Shown in pieces: positions 35,348 through 46,156 of a stretch of 64,000 nucleotides of DNA. Origin of the DNA: Diploscapter coronatus (lineage: Eukaryota > Nematoda > Chromadorea > Rhabditida > Rhabditidae); assembly GCA_964036155.1 (NCBI GenBank), contig OZ038423.1:24381249-24445248 (forward strand), given 5' to 3'. The translations under genes and the position numbers were made by a program. The notes under the pieces were generated by a model. That model had not been told where the DNA came from. It worked only from the letters and a program-made list of their open reading frames with translations, and searched no databases. The stretch's first letter is position 1. Every line of letters begins with the position of its first letter.

Positions 35348-36299
35348 GCGGATCAATCGGAATGGAGTTTTTGGGATTCATAAATTTTTCTCCTTTTCAA
35401 AGCCTATTCTTTCAAGCTTTATAAACTTCCTAATAATTCTGCGAAACCGCGAAATAAAAAGTGTAGGAAACTAGACGATAGTCTGTTAGACTTGCTAATT
35501 CGCTAAAAATTTTAGTGCAAAATATCCCATCTCGGTTTTATTTGTATATCTCGATTTATTTCTCCTACTTGTCAAAGTGATGAGATTCTCTGTATCTTTG
35601 AGGCAATTAAAAATTGCGAAATTGCGAAAGCTCGGAAACTTGTTTGTCTTTGATGAAAAATGAAATGGAATTTTTGAAAAAACAACTTTTTCAGAAATGT
35701 TTTTAGCAGTGCTTGTGTGGCAAAGCTTATTTTTCGATTAGTATTTTTATTTTCGAATAGGGTATACATATTCCATCAAAGTACCGAAATAATAAAGATT
35801 TCTACTGAAAAATTTCAATTTCTATGATTTTCACTTGGTTTGTACCCAGATTGCATTTCTTCTTTTTTGGCCCCGCCCCCAAAACCCAGCCCTGAAATGG
35901 TTGTTCGTCTACACAACCGAGTATTGGGGAATGGCCGTGGTCTTTGGTTTTTGTGGGTTCAAATGATATGGGCTACCACTTTTTGGTGTCATTTTACCAG
36001 AAGTGGTATCCTCAACCTATTTCCTTACCATTTATTATCAGCTAAAAATCAATGACTCATGCTTTGATCCACGCGAAAGGTAAAGACCTCGGCCGTTAAC
36101 TCCCACACATTTATGGTTTGACTCACCGAATGTTTATCATTTCTACGAAGTTTGTTACCAAAATTTATGAGACTTGTTACCATTTTATTCATTTTCGTTA
36201 AAATTACCACAAGTTATGATTCTCTGTACTATTTTCTTGGTAAAAAGCTGTTAAAATTTGTGGGACCTGTTACCATTTCATCTATTTTTCTGATTATAG
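35348..36299. other. Intergenic region between idhb-1 and sym-4
   Basis: It contains the idhb-1 polyadenylation signal (35453), a GC box-like GGCCCCGCCCCC (about 35869) and a patch of TACCA/TGGTA repeats (about 35940-36285). The stretch ends in a TTATAG acceptor directly at the sym-4 ATG. No supported exon was found. Confidence 0.4.
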
Positions 36300-39200
36300 A
36301 TGAGTCAGGAAGAAGACGGAGATGACGAATTTGAAGATGCGTTGGATCCTGAAGAAGTTTTGAAAAAGAAACCTGGAATATCAACTACGGCGTTCACACC
36401 AGCGAGAAAAGTGGAACAAGAAGAAAATGGAACGGGCTTCAAACAAGGAAGAGTGCTGACGAGCACACCCAGGAAGCCGTTTGGGGTAATTATTTGTATT
36501 TTTTGAGGTTATGTAGAAGAAATCTTTTTATAAACATTTTATGCAAAATTTAATTTTTTCCTTCCAATAATAAGCTTTTCAGGCAAATCAAGAAACCGAG
36601 CACCAATTCGCGGTACCAAGAACGCCTCATCTTCCTGTAAGAAATCCTGATTTTGTTTTCTTATTTTTATTTTTTAAAGAAAGATAAATTTCCAGGATTC
36701 CGCAGCCTCGAGAAGAGAAAGGGTTTCCGCGTTGAGGAAGAGGATGAATCTGGAATTCGGCATGCGGGAACAGACTCCAGTGATTTCGAGCTCAATGGGT
36801 GGGTTTTGGCAAATTAAAAGGCTGACCCTTCGAATTTGTTTCAGCAGACGCAGCCGACACGATGAGTGTCGCGAGCGAAGCCACCAGTCTCCACTCCTGG
36901 CACAGACGCGTTCTCAATGGGCCCGATAATTTGGTACGCTTTCCAAAAAAACGTTTAAGATTTCATTTTTTTTATTATTCTAAAACCAAGAAATAGAAAC
37001 TTGGCAACATTTCTATGGAAAATTTAGAATCCCCCATCTTAGTGTTATTTTCAGAAGAAAAAAACTTGATATAAAAATTTTAAAAAATGAGGGAGTCTTC
37101 CATTTTCAAACTGAAAAGCGAGGTCTTCTATTTGCAAGCTCAGGTGGTCCAACCGTCCGACAGCATGTCGACGCGAGCAGCCTCTACCATCGGTCCCCCT
37201 CCGTCGATGTTCTCCCCGATGTCCAACGCATCGAATTGGAATTCACCTATAAATCCCAAAGACCAATGGAACATCGATGAGGTTGATGAGTCGGAGGTAG
37301 ATTTGATTATTTTTTAATTCAACTTTTTGTAAGCAATAAAACAATGAGCATAACACATGCAAAAGAAAGGTCGAGAAATAGCAAATTATTAGAGGCATTT
37401 TACCTTTAGGAAATTTAAACATAGTCAATTTGTATGCTTATTTAATTTCAGTGCTACTACTCTCCAGTGACCCACATTGAAGCGGTTAGTCCTGGACCCT
37501 CAACATCGTCAATTGGAATAGCGCCGGTGCCAATGCCGAGGTATTTTTTAAAATTGAAAAGTTAAAAGAATCAATTTTCATAAAATTCAAATTTCTAAAA
37601 ATAGCACATTTAAAAAAAAAAAAACAAAAAAAAGTTCAGATCCGCCCTCTCCCCACCCATTCATCCTCTGCCAATTTCTTCCTACGTTACCCCTCCACCC
37701 TTGCCGCCAAGGAATCCTACTCTTCGTTTGCCAGACCCAGTGAATGTGTCTCAAACCGGGTTGGAGGAAAAGCTTTCCGATGATCAGCTCAGGAAACATT
37801 CCGCTGAAAGTGTCACGGAAAGTGTCAAAAGGGTCGATGCTAGGTGTGTTTTATTTTAAATTATTTTCCATAAAAAATACTTAGCTTCTTATTATTTTCA
37901 GAACGTCATCAGACTCAGTTTCATCCCACGACTTCAGTGGCACGAGGAGAAAGGGACATGCGAAGACGAACTCGCTGGATAGAGGCTTGACCCTGGCGAA
38001 AGTTATCAAGGTAAAAATTACGAAAAAAATCAAAGCTTGATATTCTTTTTCGACAATTATTCGAGCTTATTGTAGCTTTTCTTCAAAACTACAAATAGAT
38101 TACTGTAACTTGTAAAACGTGAATGATTGCTGTAATTTAGAATTTTCTAATTTTTCCAGTCTGGTCCCTTCCCTCCGCCCGCCTCATCAAAGTCAAATTC
38201 CCTGACAAGGCAAGGAGACGTGAACGGTCAAGCGAACGGCTACGAGGGCGAATCTGAAGGAGAAGAAGACAAGAGGATCGGGGCCGCTCAAGGGATCATC
38301 AGACAGATCACGACGGGATTGGATGATGAACAGGGAAATCATGTGAGTAGTTTTTGGTTTTTTTTTCAGAAATTTTGGAAAAAAGTTGGTAAAGATGGAA
38401 AATAATGACTTTCCGAAAGCTCATTATTAATTTTTTTAATAAAAAATGGCACCTTTTTCCTCAAAAAAACGTTTCTTTAAAGAACATTTTCTGAAATTTG
38501 TATAATTGGATTTTTTCTATTTTTTAAAGCTAAAATTTTTATATTTTTAAATCTCAGGAACCAGCAATGACATCAGCAACCCTGGACGTGATCGCGTCGT
38601 CGAGTGCTGAATCCACTTCCTCTTCGGGAAAATCCAACCAGAACAAGTTGAATAAGGTGGGGGACTACTGTAGATTTTCCCCGTAAAATTCGGATAAAAT
38701 AGGACGACTGTAACTTTTGAGGGAAACATGTTTTTCAGTCCGGTACCACTTCAAAAAATAGCCTAGAAGGTTCGGTACCAAAGATTCCGAAGAGACAAGA
38801 CTCCTCTGATTCCCGTCCCAAGGCTGCCACTCTCCCCAACATAGGCAACACCGTCCGACCTCCTGAATTCCTGACGATAATGGATCCAACGCTGTCGGCC
38901 TCAAGAAGTCATGAGTTCGTGGCGACACCACCCCTGGTTGTGACGGCTCCGATAGACCCAATCACAAGGGACGTGGAGAGACGGATGAGCATGAAACGGG
39001 ACATCGATCATAATAAGTGAGTTTCGAATTTATTACTTTGACGTTAGGATTCTGAGGTCTTGACGGCGAAGAGAGATGACGTCGAAAAATTCGGAATTTT
39101 AGCGACGACACCCATTCTGAAAGAGGCAGCACGGTGTCGAGTCTGGAGCATGCGAAATCGCTAGCCAGGAATTATGGAAACTACGCATCGACTCTGTTGA

Positions 39201-41806
39201 GGGGAGCTTTCCAGAAAGTGCGCACCAAAGTCGGGTGAGTTCGAAACATTTTTAAAAGTCGACTTTTTCTGAATTCTCTGGCTGATACAAATTTTCAAAG
39301 GTGTTCAGAATTATTTTTATTTGAAAACGAATCGAAAACAAATTAAAAATGAATGAACACTGAAAAGTTTCATTTAAAAAATATCAACTCAGGCACTCTT
39401 CAAACGCGACGAAAGAGGAGATAACTTCTGACTCCGAAGGGGAGCAATCCGATGGAGGGGCGAACGGAGTCGAGCAGCCTACCACCTCCGGATCGACTCC
39501 GGGAAGCATCGTCAGACCAAGGAAGGCGAAAAAGGGACCCTTTGACTTCGAGAATCTGAGACTATATCAGGTTTGTTTTTTTTCAACACTAAAAATACGT
39601 TCTTTCTAAAAACGTTTATGCAGAGTTTTTTTTTTTAAAGAGAAACATTTCTTTAAAAATGCATTTTTAGGAACTCAGCAACGAGCATACGGGAGCGGTT
39701 TGGTGCGTGCGGTTTTCTGTCTGCGGCCGACTTTTGGCGACCGCCGGCCAGGATGCGATTCTGCGGGTCTGGGTCGTGAAGAGTCACCTCAGATATTTTA
39801 CGGACATGAGAGAGAGGTGAGTTTTCTTTACATTTTAATTTCTTGAAAGTAAAAATCTGCTTACCTCACTAATAAGATGATTTTTGAACCTTTTATACTT
39901 TACCAGGAACTTGCAGCGATTTGTTCAAGAGCTTGTTTGCAGGTACCAACAGAAGACGGACGCTTGCCGTTCCGCATCCGACGTCTTCGAAGCTACCATT
40001 GGCGACTTGGAACGACCGCCTTCCTCAGCAGAAAGCCAAGCCATGAGCGGTCAGACCACGAATGAACAAGAGGACGAGGAGGAAAATTCGAGTGGAAATG
40101 TTAAGAGCCTATTCTGCACCAAGCCTTTCGCGATTTTTAAGGTAAATTATTTTTTTTAGAAAATGAACTTATTTCGATTTTTAAATTCCAGGGCCATACT
40201 GCCGATATCATGGACGTCTCTCTGTCGAAAAACTACTTCATCCTATCTTCTGGTATGGATCGGACCGTCAAATTGTGGCATCTCTCCAGAAGTGAATGTC
40301 TTTGTTGTTTCCAACATGTTGACATCGTCACTTGCGTCGCTTTTCTCCCAAAGGTATGTCTGTTTTTCCGCCTTTTCAGACTTATGGGTATTGCGACTAA
40401 GAAAGAATACGCCCCACTTTGAGAGTTTTGGAATTTTGGAATTTTGTAGAGAAGGTATTTTAGGATGACCGCTACTTCATCTCTGGATCCCTCGATGGAA
40501 AACTCCGACTTTGGCATATTCCAGATAAAAGAGTCGCAGTTTGGAATGAAGTCCAGGCAAATTCAAAGCTTGAGAAATAAGCCAAATGAAATTGAATTTT
40601 CAGGTCAAGTTCATCACGGCGCTGGCCTTCGTGAAGGGTGGAAAATTCGTGGTCGTCGGAACTTACACTGGGCGGTGCTATTTCTATACTACGGAGGTAA
40701 AGAAATTGAAAAATTTTATTTTTCAAAAGTGATCACTTTCAGCAACTCAAATACCACACAGTCGTTGATGTGAGGTCTTCCAGAGGCAAAAACGCCAAGG
40801 GTCACAAGATCACTGGTCTGGCCGTGCATGGGGATAAGTTATTGGTTAGCGGAAATGGTTTTTGACTTGAAGATTGGCATTTCTTCAATAGAAAATCGTG
40901 TTAGAGATCATTTTTTCTCTAAAGTTCAAATAAAAGTTCATTTTCGTGAAGATCGACTTTCTTCTAAGTTAGAAATCTTAAAAATGCAAAGTTCTCGTAT
41001 AAAGATGTTTTTTTTCTGAAATCTAAATAATTTAGGTTACTTCCAATGATTCCCGCATCCGAATGTACGACGTGAGGGACAAGTCCTTGGCCTGCAAGTT
41101 CCGAGGAGCGACGAACGAGCACTCGCATATAAGGGCAGCGTTCTCCCACGATGGAAAGCATATAATCTGTGGATCTGAGGATAAGTGAGTGAATTTTTCA
41201 CATTAAAAAACTCGTATCTGACTTCTTAAAAACGTTTTTTACCAATGACATTTGCCTGATTTGAAGACTTATTTAGTTCAAGTTTTGAACCTCAAATGTG
41301 TCGATAAGTTGAACATTTTCCAGATTCGTCTACATCTGGAGAACATCAGATCTACCATCGACACTTTCTGTAAGAAAAGATCTAAACAACATGTGGGAGA
41401 GAATTCGGGCCCATACCGCATTGGTGTCAGTTGCGGTTTTCGCACCCAAACCTCAGGTAAATCGAATTTTCTCTTCCAAAAAATGTTCTCGCAAGAAATA
41501 AGAAATTTCAGATTTTCCTCTCAATGCTCGAACCGAAGTCAAACGCCGTCGAACGCCAAATGTCCGTTTCACACCAACCTGCGACGGGACATGTAAGTTG
41601 AAAGATACCTGAAGTACCCGATTTTATAACTAAAATACTCTAATGTTATGCCTGCAATATTCCAATTTCATACCTGAATACCCGAATTTATATAAGTAAA
41701 TTTTCAGGCCATCGTTTCCGCAGATAGGAATGGATGTATCAAAGTGTTCGTGAACCGGCCTCCAGAGATGAAAACCGGCCAGAGTTTGTTTTACTCGCAG
41801 GATTAA
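36300..41806 (+). CDS. sym-4: WDR44 (Rab11-binding rabphilin-11) homologue, WD40 protein
   Basis: WDR44 is a Rab11 effector of endosomal recycling that contacts the ER through VAP proteins. The N-terminal ~half is long, Ser/Pro-rich and disordered. The conserved part starts at GPFDFENLRLYQEL and continues HTGAVWCVRFSVCGRLLATA, GHTADIMDVSLSKNYFILSS, DRTVKLWHLSRSECLCCFQH, SGSLDGKLRLWHIPDKRVA, GRCYFYTTEQLKYHT, SNDSRIRMYDVRDKSL, GSEDKFVYIWR and VSADRNGCIKVFVN, following vertebrate WDR44 blade by blade. Near the N-terminus EFEDALD (residues 10-16), preceded by acidic residues, resembles an FFAT motif, with Glu at position 3 instead of an aromatic. The ATG at 36300 follows a TTATAG acceptor. The C-terminus is FYSQD. 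sym-4 is the C. elegans WDR44 orthologue, known as a synthetic partner of mec-8. Confidence 0.93.
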
Positions 41807-42265
41807 GGGTTGCGGTAGTCTTCAAAGATTACTGTAACTTTCTTTTCTCTCCAAAATGACAGACTATCCCTTGGCAACATGAGAATGATGAACTGTATTT
41901 TATGGAAACAAAAACGACTTCTAAAGCGCCTCTTTCTTCTTTTTTATTTGATTCCGTCTTGAAGTTCACTTTTTGAAAGGGTTTATTTTTAATTCTATCC
42001 ACTTGAAAATAGCTAATTTTAATGATATTCCTTTTTAGCAGCTTTTTCTAATTTTTATTCGATTGCGGGTTATCTTTGACAAATCTACGATAGGGAGTTG
42101 ATTTTGTTTTAAAAGAGTGATCAAATTTTCAAGAAAATGGATCAATCCCCTTGTTTTTTTCCTCAAAATTAGCCAATATTCAAGATGCCTTATTAATTTC
42201 TTTGCTAGAACAAATCTTATTCATTTTTCAGAGACTTATTCAAACATTGTGATTTTTACAAATTC

Positions 42266-42310
42266 TATCGGGTTAGGTCCAGAATTCGAAAGATTAGACC
42301 TAACCCGATA
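42266..42310. repeat. Perfect 14-bp inverted repeat between sym-4 and the operon
   Basis: TATCGGGTTAGGTC (42266-42279) is exactly repeated in inverted form as GACCTAACCCGATA (42297-42310), with a 17-nt A-rich spacer. The surrounding 660-nt gap has no exon. It could form a cruciform or RNA hairpin or be a dyad protein-binding site. It lies about 150 nt upstream of the first operon trans-splice acceptor. Confidence 0.8.
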
Positions 42311-42470
42311 AACTTACCTACTGTGCTATTTATTAGACATAAGAAAATGGGTCAAGGTTACTGTAATTTCTTTCAAAAATGACGTTTGAAACGTTGAAAT
42401 ACCTGAACAATCGATATTTATCGAGTTTTAAAATTTTTATACAACGCCATTTTTCAGTACGCAAGAAACG

Positions 42471-43004
42471 ATGAACAGATATCTGATTTTGGCGTTCGTC
42501 GTACTGGCCTACATTAGCTTGAGAGGTAAACATTTTAAAATAGTCAATTAAAGTAAACTAAATTTCCAGTGAACGCCCAGCTACCGGAACCCCAAACTCC
42601 CGAGGAAAAAGAGTTGGCCCGATGGCGTCAAGAGCTCAAAGTCTATGCGTTCACCGGCCAGGTAGAAAAATGAAAAAAAAAAAACTAAAAGTCGATGCAT
42701 TTTTAACAACGCGATTTGCGTAAATTACGGGTGTGACATTAGGACATTAAAGTATTCTTCCAGGACTACCCCGCCATGTTCGCTATCTTCGCCGGACTGA
42801 TCATCGTTCTCGTTTTGGTGAGATTTGCCTTCTATTTGAAAATTGATATTTTTAACGTTTGTAACCTCAGAAATTTATCTTTTCAAGAAAATTCTGACAC
42901 CTTTTCAGGCCCTGATCTACATCGTGGTAGGCATGATGTCGATGGACCCGAGCAGAGACTCGATAATCTACCGTATGACGACCACGCGAATGAAGAGGGA
43001 CTAA
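42471..43004 (+). CDS. vha-20: ATP6AP2/(pro)renin receptor C-terminal-fragment-like V-ATPase accessory protein
   Basis: Four exons (42471-42525, 42570-42661, 42764-42817, 42909-43004) encode only 98 residues. These are an N-terminal signal peptide (MNRYLILAFVVLAYISL...), about 40 lumenal residues (NAQLPEPQTPEEKELARWRQ), one membrane helix (FAIFAGLIIVLVLALIYIV) and a cytosolic tail, [20 protein letters not shown]. The tail closely matches the end of vertebrate ATP6AP2 ([21 protein letters not shown]-like). The large renin-binding ectodomain of vertebrate ATP6AP2 is absent, so the protein equals the processed M8-9 stub that associates with V-ATPase. It is the first gene of the inferred operon. 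Its acceptor CATTTTTCAG ends at 42457, 13 nt before the ATG. The symbol rests on my recollection that vha-20 is the C. elegans ATP6AP2 homologue. Confidence 0.87.
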
Positions 43005-43384
43005 ATAATCGTGCCGCGATTTTGCAAAATGTTTCTCAAAGCCACACCCATTATCGATTTTTAAACAATTTTAACAAAATTTTATGAACCTTTCAAGAAA
43101 TTGTCTTATAGAAGTCTTTGACAAACCAGGTAAATTTGTATTCAAGTTCTGAGTTTTTGAATTCTTTTGGAATTCGACAAAAACCCTCTCGACCAGGCGA
43201 TTTCACTTATTTTTGTTCTTTGAATTTTTCTAAGATGTAAAAGTTCTACCCACATTCCATAGAATCTGTGTTTAGACATTGATTTTTGTGACTAGTCTTT
43301 TAACGTCATTTTTAATTAAACACAAATGACGCCATCAAATATTTTTTTTATCTATTTTTCATAGGAGTATTTATGAAAACTACG

Positions 43385-43496
43385 AATAAAGAGATTTTTT
43401 ACTTGTTTTCAAAGATTTTTCGGAGAATATTGGTTCCGTATCCTTGTAAATTTTCTGGCGGATTTTGTCGCTTTTAGGAAATGTCTGGTCTTTCAG
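43385..43496 (+). promoter_or_regulatory. Intercistronic processing region: poly(A) signal and trans-splice acceptor before dhgd-1
   Basis: AATAAA (43385-43390) ends the ATP6AP2-like transcript. About 100 nt later a TCTTTCAG acceptor immediately precedes ATGATG of the next gene. T-rich sequence lies between. This is the spacing of SL2-processed nematode operons. Confidence 0.6.
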
Positions 43497-45872
43497 ATGA
43501 TGCTTCAGAAAATTCTCAAGGCAGTGAAAATTTCGACCCGTCTTGCTTCAACAAGCCCAAGATCAGAGTTTTCGATTTTGTCAGGTAAATCATTTTGTTC
43601 CGTAAAAGCATGAAAATTACTGTAGCTTTTTAAAAACAGCATCATTTTTCAAAGTTACGCTCTATATTCAGACGCCGACATATCCTATTTCGAGCGAATT
43701 TTGCCGAAAGGAAGCGTTAAAACCGATACAGAAGATGTGAAGGAGTATAATATCGATTGGATGAAACAGTATGAAGGTGGGATTTTACATATCCTCTGGA
43801 ATAGATTTCACATCCATTTCTATCAAAAAAGATTTTATATATACCTTCTTCCAGGTTATGGTAAATGCGTCCTCCTCCCCACTCACGAAGATCAAATTAG
43901 CGAAATTCTGAAGTACTGTATGAAGAAAAAGTTAGCGTTGGTTCCCCAAGTTTGGAACTGCTTATTTTTAAAGTTAATATAAGTTCTGCAGGCAGGAAAT
44001 ACGGGCCTAGTCGGAGGCTCGATCCCGGTCCACGACGAAATTGTGCTCTCCGTGAAAAAGCTGAAAAATTTCAGGGACTTCGATAGGGAGCAGGGTTTGA
44101 ATTTTTAAAAATATAACAAAAAATTCGGATTTTTTCAGGTGTGCTCACTTGCGACGCTGGTTTCATTCTACACGATCTAGATGAGTATATCAAGGAATTC
44201 GAGTGAGCATATTATCTTTGTAGAAAATTTTCACTTATTCTATAAGAAAATTAATTTGGTTTTAGAAGTTTGTACTACAAGTTCAACATTTATAGAAATT
44301 TTTTGCTAATCCTTCAGGTACATGATGCCATTCAACCTGGGTGCGAAGGGCTCTTGCCTGATCGGAGGAAACATCGCCACGTGCGCCGGAGGGATTAGAC
44401 TCCTGAGATACGGGTCCCTCCATGCTCATTTACTGGGGCTACATGCGGTAAAATTTCGAATTTTTCTGAGTTACTGTAGCCTTCCTGATAGTTTTTGTTC
44501 ATTTTTATTGAAGTCCGAAAGGAAATTTAATTTGAAAGGAGTTTACTATGGATTTTTATTTGAGAAAGTGAAAAATTATTTTTTTAAATTTCAGGCTATT
44601 CCAAATGAAAAAGGCGAAGTTCTGAGACTTGGATCAACTTTGCCGAAAGACAATACAAGCCTTCACTTGCATCATCTGTTTCTTGGATCTGAAGGCCAGC
44701 TTGGAGTTATCACTCGAGTCACTTTGAAAACCGTGCCCAGGCCGAAAAGTGTGCAGAGTGCGATGTTAGGTATTTGTTGTAATTTTCTCCGTAGAAAATA
44801 AATTCATTCAGGCACAAACTCCTTCAAAAATGTTCGGGAACTACTCGCTCTGGCAAAAATTCAATTGGCTGAGGTTTGAAAATGTTTGAAAATTAAACAA
44901 AGAGTTTTCCAGATTTTATCTTCGTTCGAATTTCTGGACCGAGACACGATGAACTGTTTGGAAGATAATTTGCAACTGAAGGATGTTCTACCCACAAAAT
45001 CCGAATTTAACGTTCTGGTCGAAACTTCGGGTATTTTTTCAACTTTTTTCAGAGATTTAGATTTTCAGGCTCAAACTCCGAGCATGACAAGGCAAAAGTG
45101 GAGAATTTTCTGCAGGATTGTATGGACAAAAAGCTGATTGATGATGGGATTTTGGTGGGTTTAGATTTTCACAAATTTTAATAAATACAATTTTAAAAAA
45201 TAATTTCAGGCCGAGTCAGTTTCCGAAGCACAGACCATGTGGAGGCTGAGAGAAGACGCTCCGGTGGCCATTTCAAGGGACGGCTATGTCTTCAAACACG
45301 ACCTGTCTTTGCCACTCGAGCATTTCTACGAACTTACTGAGGTAAGTTAAAATTTTCAAAACTTGACTTGTTTTATGAAAAAATTAAACATTTTAAATAG
45401 AATTGTTTTAACTTGGCATAAAAATGCTATCTTCATGTATGAAATATTCAAAATTTTTATATTAATTTTTTAGGCGTGCCGCGACAAATTCGGGAAAATG
45501 ACTAAAAGAATCTCCACGTATGGGCATGTGGGCGACGGGAATACGCATCTGAACATCACGATAAATCGGGGCGACGATCGTGAACAATTATATAAATGGT
45601 CATTTTTTAAGTTTTTTTCCTTTCGTAAATTTGTAATTTTTTCAGCCTCTACCCCTTCATCTACGAGTGGACGGTAAAGCATGGCGGTTCGATTAGTGCC
45701 GAGCATGGAATAGGTAATTTCTTGATTTAAAAAATCTTTATTTTTATTTTCAGGAAGAATGAAACGTCCCTACGCTCACCTAGGAAAAGATTCCGTGGAA
45801 CGGGACACGGTAATCAGGCTCAAGAAATTATTTGACCCCTCGGGTATTCTCAATCCTTACAAAATGTTCTAG
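43497..45872 (+). CDS. dhgd-1: D-2-hydroxyglutarate dehydrogenase, mitochondrial (FAD)
   Basis: FAD enzyme of the PCMH/VAO family that oxidises D-2-hydroxyglutarate to 2-oxoglutarate in mitochondria. The start is fixed by splicing phase. Only the frame from ATG 43497, directly after TCTTTCAG, joins exon 2 correctly. That frame gives a basic, Ser/Leu-rich leader (MMLQKILKAVKISTRLASTS) suited to import. FAD-domain signatures are AGNTGLVGGSIP, NLGAKGSCLIGGNIATCAGG, LLRYGSLHAHLLGL and FLGSEGQLGVITRVTL. The C-terminal domain has DGYVFKHDLSLPLEHFYEL, the metal-site HVGDGNTHLNI and SISAEHGIGRMKRP, and ends LKKLFDPSGILNPYKMF. About fourteen small exons. An alternative upstream ATG at 43481 runs into a frame that does not continue. 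It is the second gene in the operon, and a nearby idhb-1 links the region to 2-oxoglutarate metabolism. Confidence 0.95.
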
Positions 45873-45981
45873 AGGCCATTTTTTTATTTTTAATTTCTGA
45901 TCCATAGAAATCCGTTAGTCAATATGGGTAGATTTTTTATTTCTGCTTTCCCAAATCTATGAAATAATGCTGATCGATAAA

Positions 45982-46069
45982 AATAAACTTCTTCTATGTT
46001 ATTTTACCTGAGTCCAAAGATGGTTCGTTATTCCATGAAATTTCTGTACTTTTCGTCGCCATTTTTCAG
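45982..46069 (+). promoter_or_regulatory. Intercistronic processing region before CDK5RAP1
   Basis: AATAAA (45982-45987) is followed 82 nt later by a CGCCATTTTTCAG acceptor ending at 46069, upstream of the CDK5RAP1 start. Confidence 0.6.
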
Positions 46070-46087
46070 ATTCCAGATTTGACATCA

Positions 46088-46156
46088 ATGCTTCAGGTCC
46101 AGAAGGCCCAACGACTATGTTTTTCCTGGCACCAAAGTTGCCCTATTCCACCGTAA
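46088..46156 (+). promoter_or_regulatory. Overlapping upstream open reading frame in the CDK5RAP1 leader
   Basis: The first ATG after the acceptor (46088) opens a 22-codon frame that ends at TAA 46154-46156. It overlaps the main start (46117) in a different frame, so initiation at 46117 would need leaky scanning. Confidence 0.45.

Noticed and set aside
43481..43590. Upstream ATG (Met-Ser-Gly-Leu frame) as the D2HGDH start
   Set aside because: That frame leaves exon 1 in the wrong phase for exon 2, whereas ATG 43497 joins correctly and gives a mitochondrial-type leader.
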